In this document: positions 8,178 to 16,871 of the stretch, piece by piece | Position numbering within the stretch: position 1 is the first letter of the stretch | Layout of the letters: the number at the start of each line of letters is the position of its first letter | From: an uncultured Bacteroidales bacterium | Lineage (GTDB): Bacteria > Bacteroidota > Bacteroidia > Bacteroidales > FEN-979 | Assembly (NCBI GenBank): GCA_903877385.1 | Contig: CAIRDP010000038.1 | Coordinates: 48,325 to 112,324 of the forward strand | Length of the DNA stretch: 64,000 nt | Direction: 5' to 3' | Made by a program: the position numbers and the translations under genes | Notes under the pieces: model-generated | Databases searched by the model: none | Told to the model about the DNA's origin: nothing | What the model saw: only the letters and a program-made list of their open reading frames with translations

Positions 8178-8807
8178 TTATTGATTTTTTTTCTGGATTG
8201 TATTCTCGTAAGGGGTGCGATTTACTATTGACCTTCCCAAAGTCACTTCATCGGTATGTTCCAGCTCATCACCAACTGAGATGCCACGGGCAATAGCGGT
8301 CACCGGGACTGTCAACGAATGAAGCTTTTTATAAATGTAAAAATTCGTTGTATCGCCTTCAATGGTAGTTGAAAGTGCAAGAATTATCTCGGATACACTT
8401 CCCGATTCAACTTTTTCGACAAGGGCGGGAATGTTCAGGTCATTTGGGCCGATTCCTTCCATAGGAGATATAATTCCGCCCAGTACATGGTAAACCCCGT
8501 TGAATTGTCCGGTGTTTTCTATGGCGATCACATCACGAATGTCTTCAACCACGCAAATGATTGACTTGTTTCGTTTAGGGCTTTCACAGATTGAACAAAG
8601 TTCGTTGTCGCTGATATTCCCGCATTCGCGGCAGTAACGGATGTCGTTATGCAAACGGATGATCGCATTCCCGAAAGCCTCAGCATCTTCCCTCCTTGAT
8701 TTGAGAAGGTATAATGCCATCCTCATGGCTGTTTTCCTGCCAATGCCCGGCAATTTTGCAAGTTCATTTACAGCAGTCTCAAAAACCCTGGATGGTAGTG
8801 AATTCAC
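8178..8807 (-). CDS. recR: Recombination protein RecR
   Basis: Gap-repair mediator that works with RecO and RecF to load RecA. The 209-residue product is family-sized. It has the N-terminal helix-hairpin-helix with LAKLPGIGRKTAMRMA, a four-cysteine zinc finger (YCRECGN...CSIC) and a Toprim domain starting IICVVEDIRDVIAIE. The Walker-like segment LALSTTIEGDTT and a C-terminal ARGISVGDELEHTDEVTL follow. Start ATG at 8805-8807. Divergent from the MORN-like gene. Confidence 0.97.
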   Translation of the reverse strand: MNSLPSRVFETAVNELAKLPGIGRKTAMRMALYLLKSRREDAEAFGNAIIRLHNDIRYCRECGNISDNELCSICESPKRNKSIICVVEDIRDVIAIENTGQFNGVYHVLGGIISPMEGIGPNDLNIPALVEKVESGSVSEIILALSTTIEGDTTNFYIYKKLHSLTVPVTAIARGISVGDELEHTDEVTLGRSIVNRTPYENTIQKKNQ

Positions 8808-8825
8808 GAAAAATTATTTAATTTG

Positions 8826-8833
8826 CAAATGTA
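8826..8833 (-). promoter_or_regulatory. -7 element of recR
   Basis: Minus-strand TACATTTG, an exact TAnnTTTG match, 18 bases upstream of the recR ATG. The -33 position reads TTCA rather than TTTG. Confidence 0.5.
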
Positions 8834-8852
8834 ATCTTTTAGCTGTTTCGTA

Positions 8853-9548
8853 ATGAACCGTCTTCTGCTTGTTTTTATACTTCTGGGAATGAGTTTTATG
8901 GCCTCCGGCCAGGACAGCATAAACCGGACCGATGTTTCGGGAAAGAAGCAGGGGGTATGGAAGAAAGTTGACAAAGACGGACATAAACTCTATGACGGGC
9001 AGTTCCGGGACGGTGTCCCGAACGGGGTGTTCAGGTATTATTATGCCGATGGGAAGCTTAAGGCGATCTCGGTTCTGAGCGATGACGGAAAAACGGCCAG
9101 GACCATTTCGTATGCATTAAACGGACGAAAGATTGCCGAAGGTAATTTCAGGAATGAGAAAAAAGACAGCATATGGAAATATTATAGTGATTTTGACGGT
9201 GTGTTGTTGTCGGAAGAAAATTATACCTTAGGGGTGAAAAACGGGGTGTCAAAAACGTATTATCCAAACGGCAACCTTATTGAGCTTATAAATTACAGGG
9301 ATGGCCGAAAAGAAGGGGAATGGGTTCAGTATTTTGAAGACGGCAAACTGAAGTTCAGGGGGGCATACTCCGGCGACGAGAAGGAAGGACCCTTTATGGC
9401 TTACTATCCTGATGGGAAAATCAGCTTTTCGGGCGCGTACAAGGGAGGGCATATGGACGGCAAATGGACTTTTTATGATGAGAACGGGGAAGTCACGAGG
9501 GTTGACTGTTACTCAGAGGGTGCAATGATAAAAGAAAAAATGCCCTGA
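8853..9548 (+). CDS. Exported MORN-variant (YwqK-like) repeat protein
   Basis: A 231-residue protein with a signal peptide (MNRLLLVFILLGMSFMASGQ) followed by seven or so repeats of the type G.Y.G...G.W..Y..DG.L, for example KEGEWVQYFEDGKLKFRGAY and KEGPFMAYYPDGKISFSGAY. This is the MORN_2/YwqK pattern common in secreted Bacteroidota proteins. Exported, probably periplasmic or surface-bound. No catalytic residues are evident. The name antitoxin YwqK often attached to this family should not be taken as a function here, because no adjacent toxin is seen. Confidence 0.8.
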   Translation: MNRLLLVFILLGMSFMASGQDSINRTDVSGKKQGVWKKVDKDGHKLYDGQFRDGVPNGVFRYYYADGKLKAISVLSDDGKTARTISYALNGRKIAEGNFRNEKKDSIWKYYSDFDGVLLSEENYTLGVKNGVSKTYYPNGNLIELINYRDGRKEGEWVQYFEDGKLKFRGAYSGDEKEGPFMAYYPDGKISFSGAYKGGHMDGKWTFYDENGEVTRVDCYSEGAMIKEKMP

Positions 9549-9589
9549 AATATACCAGGGGTTGATCATGGTTTAATCCGGTACATTCT

Positions 9590-10729
9590 ATGCAGGTAAA
9601 AACATTCAGAACAAGTTCAGTAAAGGGGTTCCGGCAAAGCTGGGACGAGAACACCGTGGATGGCTTTGAACCCAATGCAGCGATCATTTTTGCTTCGGTT
9701 GATCTGGACCTTAGCGGGATCATCGCATTACTTGGCTCTAAGGGTGTCAGGGTTTTGGGGAGCACTTCATGTGGCGAATTTTTATATGATCTTAAGGGGA
9801 AGGTTATCAGTGAGGGAGGATTGGTTTGTTCCATGATGAAGCTTAAGCCGGGAACATTTGACTTTGAAATGTTCAATGGGAAAGGGCTAACTTCCTACGA
9901 CCTGGGCAAAACGGCCGGCGAATGGGCCGTTAAAGCTTTCAGGGAGCCTGCAATTCTTGTTGTTGCCAGCGGACTTTCAATTGACGGGGAACAATTGGTG
10001 AGAGGGATTCAGGAATTTGCCGGGAAGGGCATCACAATGTATGGCGGACTGGCTGGAGATGACGCCCGCTTTAAAGAAACATTCGTATTCTCTGAATCTT
10101 CTTCCGAAACAAATGCTGCCATCCTGATGGTGCTTGACAAAGACTTTTATGAAGTCAACGGGATTGCCACAAGCGGCTGGGTTAGCATTGGGGCCGATAA
10201 AATTATCACCCAAGCCGAAGGCAATGTTGTTTATACTATTGATCATGAACCCGCCCTTGATGTTTACAAACAATACCTGAACGTAAATGATGAGGACCTG
10301 CCTGAGATAGGTGTGGAATACCCGCTGCTGATCAGAAAAAGCGGGACTGAATTCATCCTCAGGGCCGTGCTCAATGTTGACAGGAAAAAGAAAACCCTGA
10401 TATTTGCAGGAACAGTTCCTGAAGGAGCTGTGGTGACTTTCTCCAGTTCACCGGGCTTTGAGATCATTGAATATACCAGAAATAAAGTGGGGGAGTTTTA
10501 TAAACACAATTCTGAAACTGACCTGCTTATCCTGTTTTCATGCATGGCAAGGCATAATGCCCTGGGCCCTACAATATCTGAGGAGATAGAGGAAGCCTGG
10601 ATGAAATGGAAAAAGCCACTGATCGGATTTTTTACTTATGGTGAGATTGGAAATAACTACAACAGCTCCTGCGATTTCTACAACCAGACCTTTACCCTGG
10701 TTTCATTAAAACAAAAAGAGGATGAATGA
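9590..10729 (+). CDS. FIST-domain sensory protein
   Basis: A 379-residue soluble protein with a FIST_N region (about residues 25-220, including NAAIIFASVDLDLSGI, RVLGSTSCGEF and MYGGLAGDDARF) and a FIST_C region (about 230-370, including LPEIGVEYPLLIRK and KPLIGFFTYGEIG). FIST domains are predicted to bind small ligands and pass the signal to partner kinases or cyclases. The stop codon overlaps the start of the hybrid histidine kinase by 8 bases, so the two are almost certainly one sensory unit. The ligand is unknown. Confidence 0.88.
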   Translation: MQVKTFRTSSVKGFRQSWDENTVDGFEPNAAIIFASVDLDLSGIIALLGSKGVRVLGSTSCGEFLYDLKGKVISEGGLVCSMMKLKPGTFDFEMFNGKGLTSYDLGKTAGEWAVKAFREPAILVVASGLSIDGEQLVRGIQEFAGKGITMYGGLAGDDARFKETFVFSESSSETNAAILMVLDKDFYEVNGIATSGWVSIGADKIITQAEGNVVYTIDHEPALDVYKQYLNVNDEDLPEIGVEYPLLIRKSGTEFILRAVLNVDRKKKTLIFAGTVPEGAVVTFSSSPGFEIIEYTRNKVGEFYKHNSETDLLILFSCMARHNALGPTISEEIEEAWMKWKKPLIGFFTYGEIGNNYNSSCDFYNQTFTLVSLKQKEDE

Positions 10730-12497
10730 GGATTTTCAGCTGCTGATTGATGATCTGCGCAATATGCAATCACCTCAGGAATTTGCTCTTTACAGGGAGA
10801 GGGTACTTGAGGAATTATCCATCGTCCAGGCTGAATATGCAAAAATGAAATTCAGGTATGAACGATCAAACAAAGAAAAGAACATTCTTTCTTCCCTGCT
10901 TACACGTACGTCTTCAGACCTGAAAAAAGTTTCGGAGAACCTTAAAATAAGGGCCGAAGAACTTTCCACAATTCTTACAACAATCCCGGCATATGTGTAT
11001 TTTAAGGATAAAAACCTGGATTACATCCTGGTTAACCAGAGCTTTGCAGAACTTGTAGGGATCCCGGCTGAACAGATCAAGGGTAAAAGGCTGAAGGATA
11101 TTTTAAGTACATACAATCAAACCAGTTATTTCGAAAAAGAGCAGAATGTCATTGACTCGGGGAAAGCCATTTATGATATTGAAGAGGAAATTGAATACAA
11201 TGGCCGTTTGCGCTGGATCAACACAAACCTCGCTCCGATAAGGAATGCCGAGGGTCAGATCATAGGTCTCATAGGGATTTCGTGGGAGATAACAGAACGT
11301 AAGCATTATGAATCAGAGCTGAAGAGAGCAAAGGACCTTGCCGAAGCCGGGACCATGGCGAAGAATGAATTTATAGCCAGTGTTTCTCATGAGTTCCGCA
11401 CGCCTATGAACGGAATCCTTGGACTGGCTGAGATAATGAAAAATACCTCCCTGGATGAAGGGCAGTCGGATCTGCTGAAAGGCATAGTGTCCTCGGCCGA
11501 AAACCTGCTGGTTCTGGTGAATGATCTTTTGGATTTTTCGGCCATTGAAGCCGGGAAAATGGAACTCGACTTTCATCCTTTCATGCTTGACAGGGTGCTG
11601 GAGGATGTTTTTCAGATGCTGAACCTGAAAGCAAAGGAGAGGTCGCTTGACTTTTCGGTGCAGATTTCAGAAGATGTTCCCAAGCATCTTAACGGTGATT
11701 CACAACGACTGAGGCAGATCATTATCAACCTGGCAGGCAATGCGCTCAAATTCACTGAACATGGCAGTATATCCATCCGTATCAGCCTGCTGAACCGATC
11801 AGCCGACCAAGCCTTGCTCAGGTTCGAGGTCAGGGATACGGGGATTGGAATTCCGCCGGAGGCGATGGATTCCTTGTTCAAAATATTCACAAGGGTCAAG
11901 CAAAAGCAGCACAAACTGATAACGGGCACCGGGCTGGGGCTTTCAATCTGTAAAAAGCTAACCGACCTTTTGGGCGGCGATATAGGCGTTGAGAGTATAC
12001 AGGGTAAAGGCTCAACTTTCTGGTTTAACCTTCCGTTTGACCTGAGCGGGCCCAAAATACTTAACCAGGATATATCGGAATCCACGGCCGAAGTGATATA
12101 CCAAGGGAAAAAAGCGCTTGTTGCCGAGGATAACCTGATCAATCAGAAAATTGTAAGTTTCCAGCTTAAACGCATAGGTTTTGATGTGGTGCTTGCCGAT
12201 AATGGCCAGACTGCCCTGGAAGCATACTCGGACAATAACTTCGACCTTGCCGTCCTTGATATCCAGATGCCGATCCTGGATGGCTACCAGGTTGCAAAAG
12301 CAATACGACAGAAGGAATTAGCTACTTTAAAACATCTCCCCATCATAGCCCTTACTGCCAATGCGATGAAAGGCGACCGTGAACTTTACCTTGCTGCGGG
12401 GATGGATGGTTACGTAAGCAAGCCTTTCAGTGCCGAAACCCTGCTGAAGGCAATACAGCATGCCGAACAAGCCGCCTCCCGTTACCTGAAATCCTGA
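10722..12497 (+). CDS. Soluble hybrid histidine kinase (PAS-HisKA-HATPase-REC)
   Basis: A 591-residue protein with no membrane segment. It has an N-terminal coiled coil (residues 20-80), a PAS domain (about 83-195), HisKA with phospho-acceptor His223 (VSHEFRTPMNG) and a HATPase with N box NLAGNALKFTEHG and DTGIGIP / GTGLGLSI loops. A C-terminal receiver has Asp513 (VLDIQMP), Thr in ALTANAM and Lys in SKPF. All catalytic residues are present. It is co-translated with the FIST protein, which probably supplies the sensing module. No DNA-binding output domain is attached, so phosphate probably passes to a separate regulator. Confidence 0.93.
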   Translation: MNEDFQLLIDDLRNMQSPQEFALYRERVLEELSIVQAEYAKMKFRYERSNKEKNILSSLLTRTSSDLKKVSENLKIRAEELSTILTTIPAYVYFKDKNLDYILVNQSFAELVGIPAEQIKGKRLKDILSTYNQTSYFEKEQNVIDSGKAIYDIEEEIEYNGRLRWINTNLAPIRNAEGQIIGLIGISWEITERKHYESELKRAKDLAEAGTMAKNEFIASVSHEFRTPMNGILGLAEIMKNTSLDEGQSDLLKGIVSSAENLLVLVNDLLDFSAIEAGKMELDFHPFMLDRVLEDVFQMLNLKAKERSLDFSVQISEDVPKHLNGDSQRLRQIIINLAGNALKFTEHGSISIRISLLNRSADQALLRFEVRDTGIGIPPEAMDSLFKIFTRVKQKQHKLITGTGLGLSICKKLTDLLGGDIGVESIQGKGSTFWFNLPFDLSGPKILNQDISESTAEVIYQGKKALVAEDNLINQKIVSFQLKRIGFDVVLADNGQTALEAYSDNNFDLAVLDIQMPILDGYQVAKAIRQKELATLKHLPIIALTANAMKGDRELYLAAGMDGYVSKPFSAETLLKAIQHAEQAASRYLKS

Positions 12498-12510
12498 GAT
12501 GTTGGTTTCA

Positions 12511-12542
12511 CAGAACCCCGGGTCAGGGTTTCTGCTTTTTTT
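12511..12542 (+). terminator. Terminator after the FIST-kinase operon
   Basis: CAGAACCC pairs with GGGTTTCTG (one bulged T) around CGGGTCA, followed by CTTTTTTT. It starts 14 bases after the kinase stop and overlaps the last codons of the convergent gene. Confidence 0.7.
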
Positions 12543-14328
12543 GCCCTTTTTTATCCAGGCTTTCAACGATCATTCTTTGAATCAATGCCATACGCTGCAC
12601 TCCAAGTTGTGAAGACACATGATCATACCAGGTTTTAATCATATCGACATTGGTGCCGTCCCAGCTTTCACGGTATAAGAGCTGTATGCTGTCCTGCAGG
12701 TTGACCATCTCCTTTTCATACAGGTTCTTAAACTCATTCCAGGATGTTTGTGTCCCGTATTTCATACTGTGGAAGCGGCTTACAATCTCCCGCCTTTTAA
12801 CTTCATACATGTCGAAGATAAGGTTGATAAATGCGGTTGCCCTGTAACTTTGACGCTCGCACATATAGGAGGCATGGGCGTTTACCATAGTAAGGGAACT
12901 TATATGGAGACTGTCGTTAATTTCGACAGGATTGATCAGGATTATCCCGAGTATCTGTGAACCTTTACGGGGCTCTGCTTTTCCCCGGCTTGCGGGAATA
13001 TAAACTGTTTTTGCCCCGGGAGGCGCAGTGCCGAGTTCATAAAATTCCAGGTTCCTGTCGGCGGTCCAGGGAAGAAATACAGACCTTACAAATTTATTAA
13101 GCCCGTTGCTGTAATTCAGTAAAACCCCATTGGATTTGAAAAACTCCCTGAACCTGGTTTGTTTTTTACTGTCGGGGGTAATACCGGGATACATCCAGAA
13201 TACCGAATCATATGGAATGCTCATGATCCTCTGGTAATCATTCTGCTGGTCGCCCAGGTATCCAAGGGTATTCAGGTAGGGTTTGTTGAAATCATAGAAG
13301 ATCAGCTCCGCATCTGCCGACAAGCGGGTTGTGTTGCCGTTTTGTTCGGTATAGAGAAGTGAATAATCAAGCGATACCCTCGACGTCCTGGGATGCTCCT
13401 TGTCGGAATTGTCAAAAGTAACAGACCAGGCAAGGTTTACCGAATCAACCCTGTCGCCATGAACCTGGGCCCTCAGGTAATAAAAATCTATGCCTTTTAC
13501 CGAATAATCAATCCTGTCGATGATGTTATCATTCTCATTGATGTAAACCGTGCTTTCAAAGAGCTTGCCGCTGTCTGATTTAGGGACAAGCCGGATTATA
13601 AAGTTATTATTCCTCCCTTCACTGGAATGCCTGACGAGGTTTACATCATACAGTCGCCTGAAATGATGATAGCTCAGGTTGCCTGCCGATAGAGGCATTG
13701 TATAATGGCCCCCGCTGGTGAAAGGGTAAAGATGCCTGATGATATCGGTGGTATTCAGGCTCCAGAAGTTTTTAAGGGTCAGCCCGATCCTGCCGTTTTT
13801 CGGCATAAGCTGGCAGATGCCTTCGCCTGCTGATACCGATGCATTGCAGTATGATTCTATGATCTCCAGGGGCTCATAGTTGCACTCGCTCATAAACGAG
13901 AAGTATGCCTTTGAAAGAAGGATATCATCAAGCCTGCGGTATTTCAGGCATGCATCATAAAAAAGGTGATAGAGGTAGTCGGGTTGCCCTTTGGCCACAA
14001 CACTTATTTCCTTCAAATCGTATACCATAGGCCGGAGCCCGATCCGGGCTGAATCTTTCAGTATTTTCACCTGGATTTTCCTGCTTATATAGCCTACACA
14101 GGAAATCAGTACTGAATCCGTTTTGAGGAAAACATTGGCGGGAAGATAATACCTGCCGTCCTCGTTGGCGATCATCCCGCCTTCCTTCCCTATCAGCTTG
14201 ATGCTTGCAAAAGGAACAGGATCAAGGGTTTTGACATCATATAAAACTCCCTTGCAGGCTTGTTGAGAATACGCGCCCAACGAAAACAAAGCAAGAATAT
14301 ATATAATGACATGCCGAAACTTCAGCAT
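12523..14328 (-). CDS. Exported CarboxypepD_reg-like domain protein
   Basis: A 601-residue protein with a signal peptide (ending GAYSQ, about residue 21) and an N-terminal carboxypeptidase regulatory-like beta-sandwich. That domain spans about residues 24-105 (GVLYDVKTLDPVPFASIKL, GRYYLP, SCVGYISRKI, LKEISVVA). A long region of about 480 residues follows with no motif I recognise; it has tyrosine-rich repeats of strands typical of Bacteroidota surface proteins. Last gene of the 16829-12523 operon, 23 bases after the DUF4412 gene. It may belong to the periplasm or outer membrane. Function unknown. Confidence 0.72.
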   Translation of the reverse strand: MLKFRHVIIYILALFSLGAYSQQACKGVLYDVKTLDPVPFASIKLIGKEGGMIANEDGRYYLPANVFLKTDSVLISCVGYISRKIQVKILKDSARIGLRPMVYDLKEISVVAKGQPDYLYHLFYDACLKYRRLDDILLSKAYFSFMSECNYEPLEIIESYCNASVSAGEGICQLMPKNGRIGLTLKNFWSLNTTDIIRHLYPFTSGGHYTMPLSAGNLSYHHFRRLYDVNLVRHSSEGRNNNFIIRLVPKSDSGKLFESTVYINENDNIIDRIDYSVKGIDFYYLRAQVHGDRVDSVNLAWSVTFDNSDKEHPRTSRVSLDYSLLYTEQNGNTTRLSADAELIFYDFNKPYLNTLGYLGDQQNDYQRIMSIPYDSVFWMYPGITPDSKKQTRFREFFKSNGVLLNYSNGLNKFVRSVFLPWTADRNLEFYELGTAPPGAKTVYIPASRGKAEPRKGSQILGIILINPVEINDSLHISSLTMVNAHASYMCERQSYRATAFINLIFDMYEVKRREIVSRFHSMKYGTQTSWNEFKNLYEKEMVNLQDSIQLLYRESWDGTNVDMIKTWYDHVSSQLGVQRMALIQRMIVESLDKKGQKKQKP

Positions 14329-14351
14329 TTTGTAAGATTGGTCAGGCTTGT

Positions 14352-15035
14352 TTACATCCCCCCGCCGAACATTGACTTCAGTTCCTCGGTGGTTGTGAGC
14401 TTGTAATCGGCAGGGATCTCGAACATGCTATCCGGAATATCCTTCTTCTCAACTTTTGAAACGGAATATTTCATGGTGAGAGTCCTTTCCTGGAAAGTGA
14501 ATTCCATCAGCATACCATCAATATCCTGGTAAAGAGGGTTCCCGAAATTCGATTCCTTCCCGCCGAGCTCGCTGGTATACCAGGTTTCGAAAGAATTCTT
14601 TGTCCCGTTTTTGCTGATCGTGATGATGGCTTTCCTGCATTTGTATCCTGCAATATCTTTAGTTTCATCGGTTATCTGTATTGCCGGCTTTGGGTCCTTG
14701 CCCAGGCTACTGTTAATTTCATCCAGGGTTTTTTTTATGGCAAGTTTCTTGCCCATCATATCGAGAAGAGTGACGGTGAATTTTTTATCATAATTGATGA
14801 TCTCGATCATGTTTCCCATGGCAGATGCTGACTCGTTGCGAGTACTCGTTCCTTTTACCGAAAGTGTGGAATTTTTAGGGAACATGGCAAGCTGTTCGGC
14901 AGGGAGATTGCTGTTCGGGAAAGTAATGTTATACGTAATAATCCCCTCGAATTTTCCACCGCCTGCATGAATAAACTGTGGAAATATCAGGCCGGTTGAA
15001 AGGATAATAAAAAAGTATGCAGCTGTTTTTTTCAT
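14352..15035 (-). CDS. Exported DUF4412-like protein
   Basis: A 227-residue protein with a signal peptide (MKKTAAYFFIILSTGLIFPQFIHA). It has the pattern of DUF4412: FEGIITYNITFP near the N-terminus, a segment DIAGYKCRKAIIT and an EIPADYKL end. It resembles periplasmic proteins of the LolA-like/DUF4412 type that may hold lipids. The C-terminus is glycine/methionine rich (SMFGGGM). It lies 42 bases before the QueG-like gene in the same operon. Function not established. Confidence 0.72.
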   Translation of the reverse strand: MKKTAAYFFIILSTGLIFPQFIHAGGGKFEGIITYNITFPNSNLPAEQLAMFPKNSTLSVKGTSTRNESASAMGNMIEIINYDKKFTVTLLDMMGKKLAIKKTLDEINSSLGKDPKPAIQITDETKDIAGYKCRKAIITISKNGTKNSFETWYTSELGGKESNFGNPLYQDIDGMLMEFTFQERTLTMKYSVSKVEKKDIPDSMFEIPADYKLTTTEELKSMFGGGM

Positions 15036-15077
15036 TTCAGGTTGTTTAAAGGTTTTACCGTGATAAAGATATATATT

Positions 15078-15833
15078 TTATTTAAGAAAGAACGGATCAG
15101 GCCAGTATTGCCAATGATTTTTCCCCAGGGGGCAAACCGAAACGCATATACCGCAAATCCTGGTGTCTTTCTGAAAGAGACCCATCCCGAATTTGCCGCA
15201 TTGTTCCCGGCATTTCTGTGCATCAAAGAAGATATCACGGTCTGTGTTAATATTCCAGAGCTTACCGTTCGCAGCCAGGGCCGGGCATTTTACCACGCAA
15301 ACATCACATTTCCCGCAACTGCTGGTATTAACAGGTATCCCGGTTTCCAGGACGTTTATTTTGAGAAGTATACTGGCAAGCCGTAGTCTCGGTCCGAAAG
15401 CTTTCGACACGAAAAGGTCGGTCTTGCCGATCCACCCCAGGCCTGCCCTGGTGCCTGTCATCTTATGCGAAAATTTATATCTCAGGTCATGCTGGTAAGG
15501 TTTGAACTCCTCGCTGTTCATGACAACGGTAGGGGAGATGTCCATACAGGGTATGCCTTTTTTTCTCAGATCAGTGCAGATGTCACCGGTGATTTGTGCA
15601 AGTGAGGCGTTCATCTCCTGGTAATGTTCATAATACTCCAGGGTAGGACCGTTCTCAATGGAATCCAGGATGCTGCCGTTCAGCTTTTTCCCAATGGAAA
15701 TACCGTAATCAAATTCCCTGAATTCAGGATCGAGCAAACCCCGGAGGTCGGCATATCCGTAAATAAATTCTTCAAACGGCAAAAGGTGTTCCCTGATGGT
15801 CTGTTCAACTGCAGTCTGAACCGGGTTTTCCAT
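15078..15833 (-). CDS. QueG-like double 4Fe-4S protein
   Basis: A 251-residue protein resembling epoxyqueuosine reductase. It contains GTRAGLGWIGKTDLFVSKAFG and two ferredoxin-type clusters: CGKCDVCVVKCPA (with a further Cys in KCREQCGKF) and CGICVSVCPLGK. Genuine QueG proteins run to roughly 310-380 residues with a C-terminal HEAT-like part. This protein stops shortly after the second cluster and its N-terminus is not obviously cobalamin-binding, so the epoxyqueuosine activity is doubtful. Start at ATG 15831-15833 (MENPVQ); the longer frame uses TTG. It could be a standalone Fe-S electron carrier or reductase. Confidence 0.75.
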   Translation of the reverse strand: MENPVQTAVEQTIREHLLPFEEFIYGYADLRGLLDPEFREFDYGISIGKKLNGSILDSIENGPTLEYYEHYQEMNASLAQITGDICTDLRKKGIPCMDISPTVVMNSEEFKPYQHDLRYKFSHKMTGTRAGLGWIGKTDLFVSKAFGPRLRLASILLKINVLETGIPVNTSSCGKCDVCVVKCPALAANGKLWNINTDRDIFFDAQKCREQCGKFGMGLFQKDTRICGICVSVCPLGKNHWQYWPDPFFLK

Positions 15834-15854
15834 ATTTACAGTATGCAAACTGTT

Positions 15855-16148
15855 TTACCTCCGGCCAAGCCCTCTACCGCCAAGCAGGCCCCACCCACCG
15901 CTCCCGATGAGGAACCCAAAGGCATACCAGGCCCCGTTATTGTTCTGGGCAAACACAGTCACATCATTGTATATCAGCATCCCTATGAGGTCAAATGGGG
16001 AGATGAACCCATGCCATAACCCACCCCAGAACCCGTAAGTATGTCCCTGGAGGCAGTGGGTAACGATTTCACGATGGGCACAGCCGGTAAATAACAGGAT
16101 TGCCAGTACCGAAAGGCCAAGCAGTCCGAAGAAAAATTTTGTTTTCAT
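15855..16148 (-). CDS. Small lipoprotein, unknown function
   Basis: A 97-residue protein with a hydrophobic signal ending in the lipobox LLFTGC (Cys22). A Gly/Trp-rich region follows (GFWGGLWHGFISPFDLIGML, GAWYAFGFLIGSGGWGLLGG) that looks like one or two short amphipathic membrane-associated segments. It ends in the basic tail GRGLGRR. I recognise the type from Bacteroidota genomes but no function. Three bases after the oxidoreductase gene, in the same operon. Confidence 0.7.
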   Translation of the reverse strand: MKTKFFFGLLGLSVLAILLFTGCAHREIVTHCLQGHTYGFWGGLWHGFISPFDLIGMLIYNDVTVFAQNNNGAWYAFGFLIGSGGWGLLGGRGLGRR

Positions 16149-16151
16149 AAT

Positions 16152-16829
16152 TTATCTGTTTGCAATAATATTAATGTCGGTGCATTCCAGTACCTTTTTT
16201 TCATACCCCAGGCATGCAACCTTGATCATGGCGTTCCCAAGCCTTATGGTATCGGTAGCATACTTCGGCATGGCCCTGAAAACCGGGAACAGGGGCCAGA
16301 GAATAATATACAGGGCATTGTACAGCCTGGTGCCTGATTTAATGCCTTTCATGGGCTCGATGAAGCCGGGCCTGAACATGTATGCGGCCCTGAAAGGAAG
16401 GGCCAGCAAGGCATTTTCAGTCCTGCCTTTTACCCTGGCCCACATACTCCTTCCTTTTTCAGTTGAATCGGTCCCCGCACCCGATACATACGTGAATAAG
16501 GAGCCAGGATTCCGGGCTAAGAAAGCCTTTGCAAAAGTCAGGGTAAGGTCGTAGGTCAGATGGGTGTATACATCTTCGGCCATACCCGCAGAAGAAACCC
16601 CCAGGCAAAAGAAGCAGCAGTCGTACCCCTGCATCTCCCCGCTTATTGCCGAAAGATCAAAAAAATCCTTATGGATAATCTCCCTGAGTTTGGGATGCTG
16701 AAGCCCGAGAGGCTTGCGGTTTACCACCAGCACCGATTCAATATCTTCGTTTTCAAGGCATTCCAGCAGTACGCCTTTCCCGACCATACCGGTCGAACCT
16801 GTGATTATTGCTTTGATTTTCATAGCCAT
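16152..16829 (-). CDS. NAD(P)-binding atypical short-chain dehydrogenase-like protein
   Basis: A 225-residue Rossmann-fold protein with a nucleotide-binding loop ITGSTGMVGKGVL, a region CFFCLGVSS, an active-site-like YVSGAGTDS and an RPGFIEP segment. It resembles the HTATIP2/NAD-binding epimerase-type family. The usual YxxxK is not evident; catalytic function is therefore uncertain. First gene of a five-gene minus-strand operon ending at 12523. Alternative start at 16823 (second ATG). Confidence 0.8.
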   Translation of the reverse strand: MAMKIKAIITGSTGMVGKGVLLECLENEDIESVLVVNRKPLGLQHPKLREIIHKDFFDLSAISGEMQGYDCCFFCLGVSSAGMAEDVYTHLTYDLTLTFAKAFLARNPGSLFTYVSGAGTDSTEKGRSMWARVKGRTENALLALPFRAAYMFRPGFIEPMKGIKSGTRLYNALYIILWPLFPVFRAMPKYATDTIRLGNAMIKVACLGYEKKVLECTDINIIANR

Positions 16830-16871
16830 GAGAAAAATAAGTTTATACCAATGTCGGAGATGGAAAGCCGG

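Noticed and set aside
8853..9548. Toxin-antitoxin system suggested by the YwqK label
   Set aside because: The label is by repeat homology only; the protein is exported and no toxin partner lies next to it.
12650..13578. Several plus-strand ORFs of 60-70 codons
   Set aside because: All lie antisense to the CarboxypepD_reg gene, which has a signal peptide and recognisable domain; no independent start signals.
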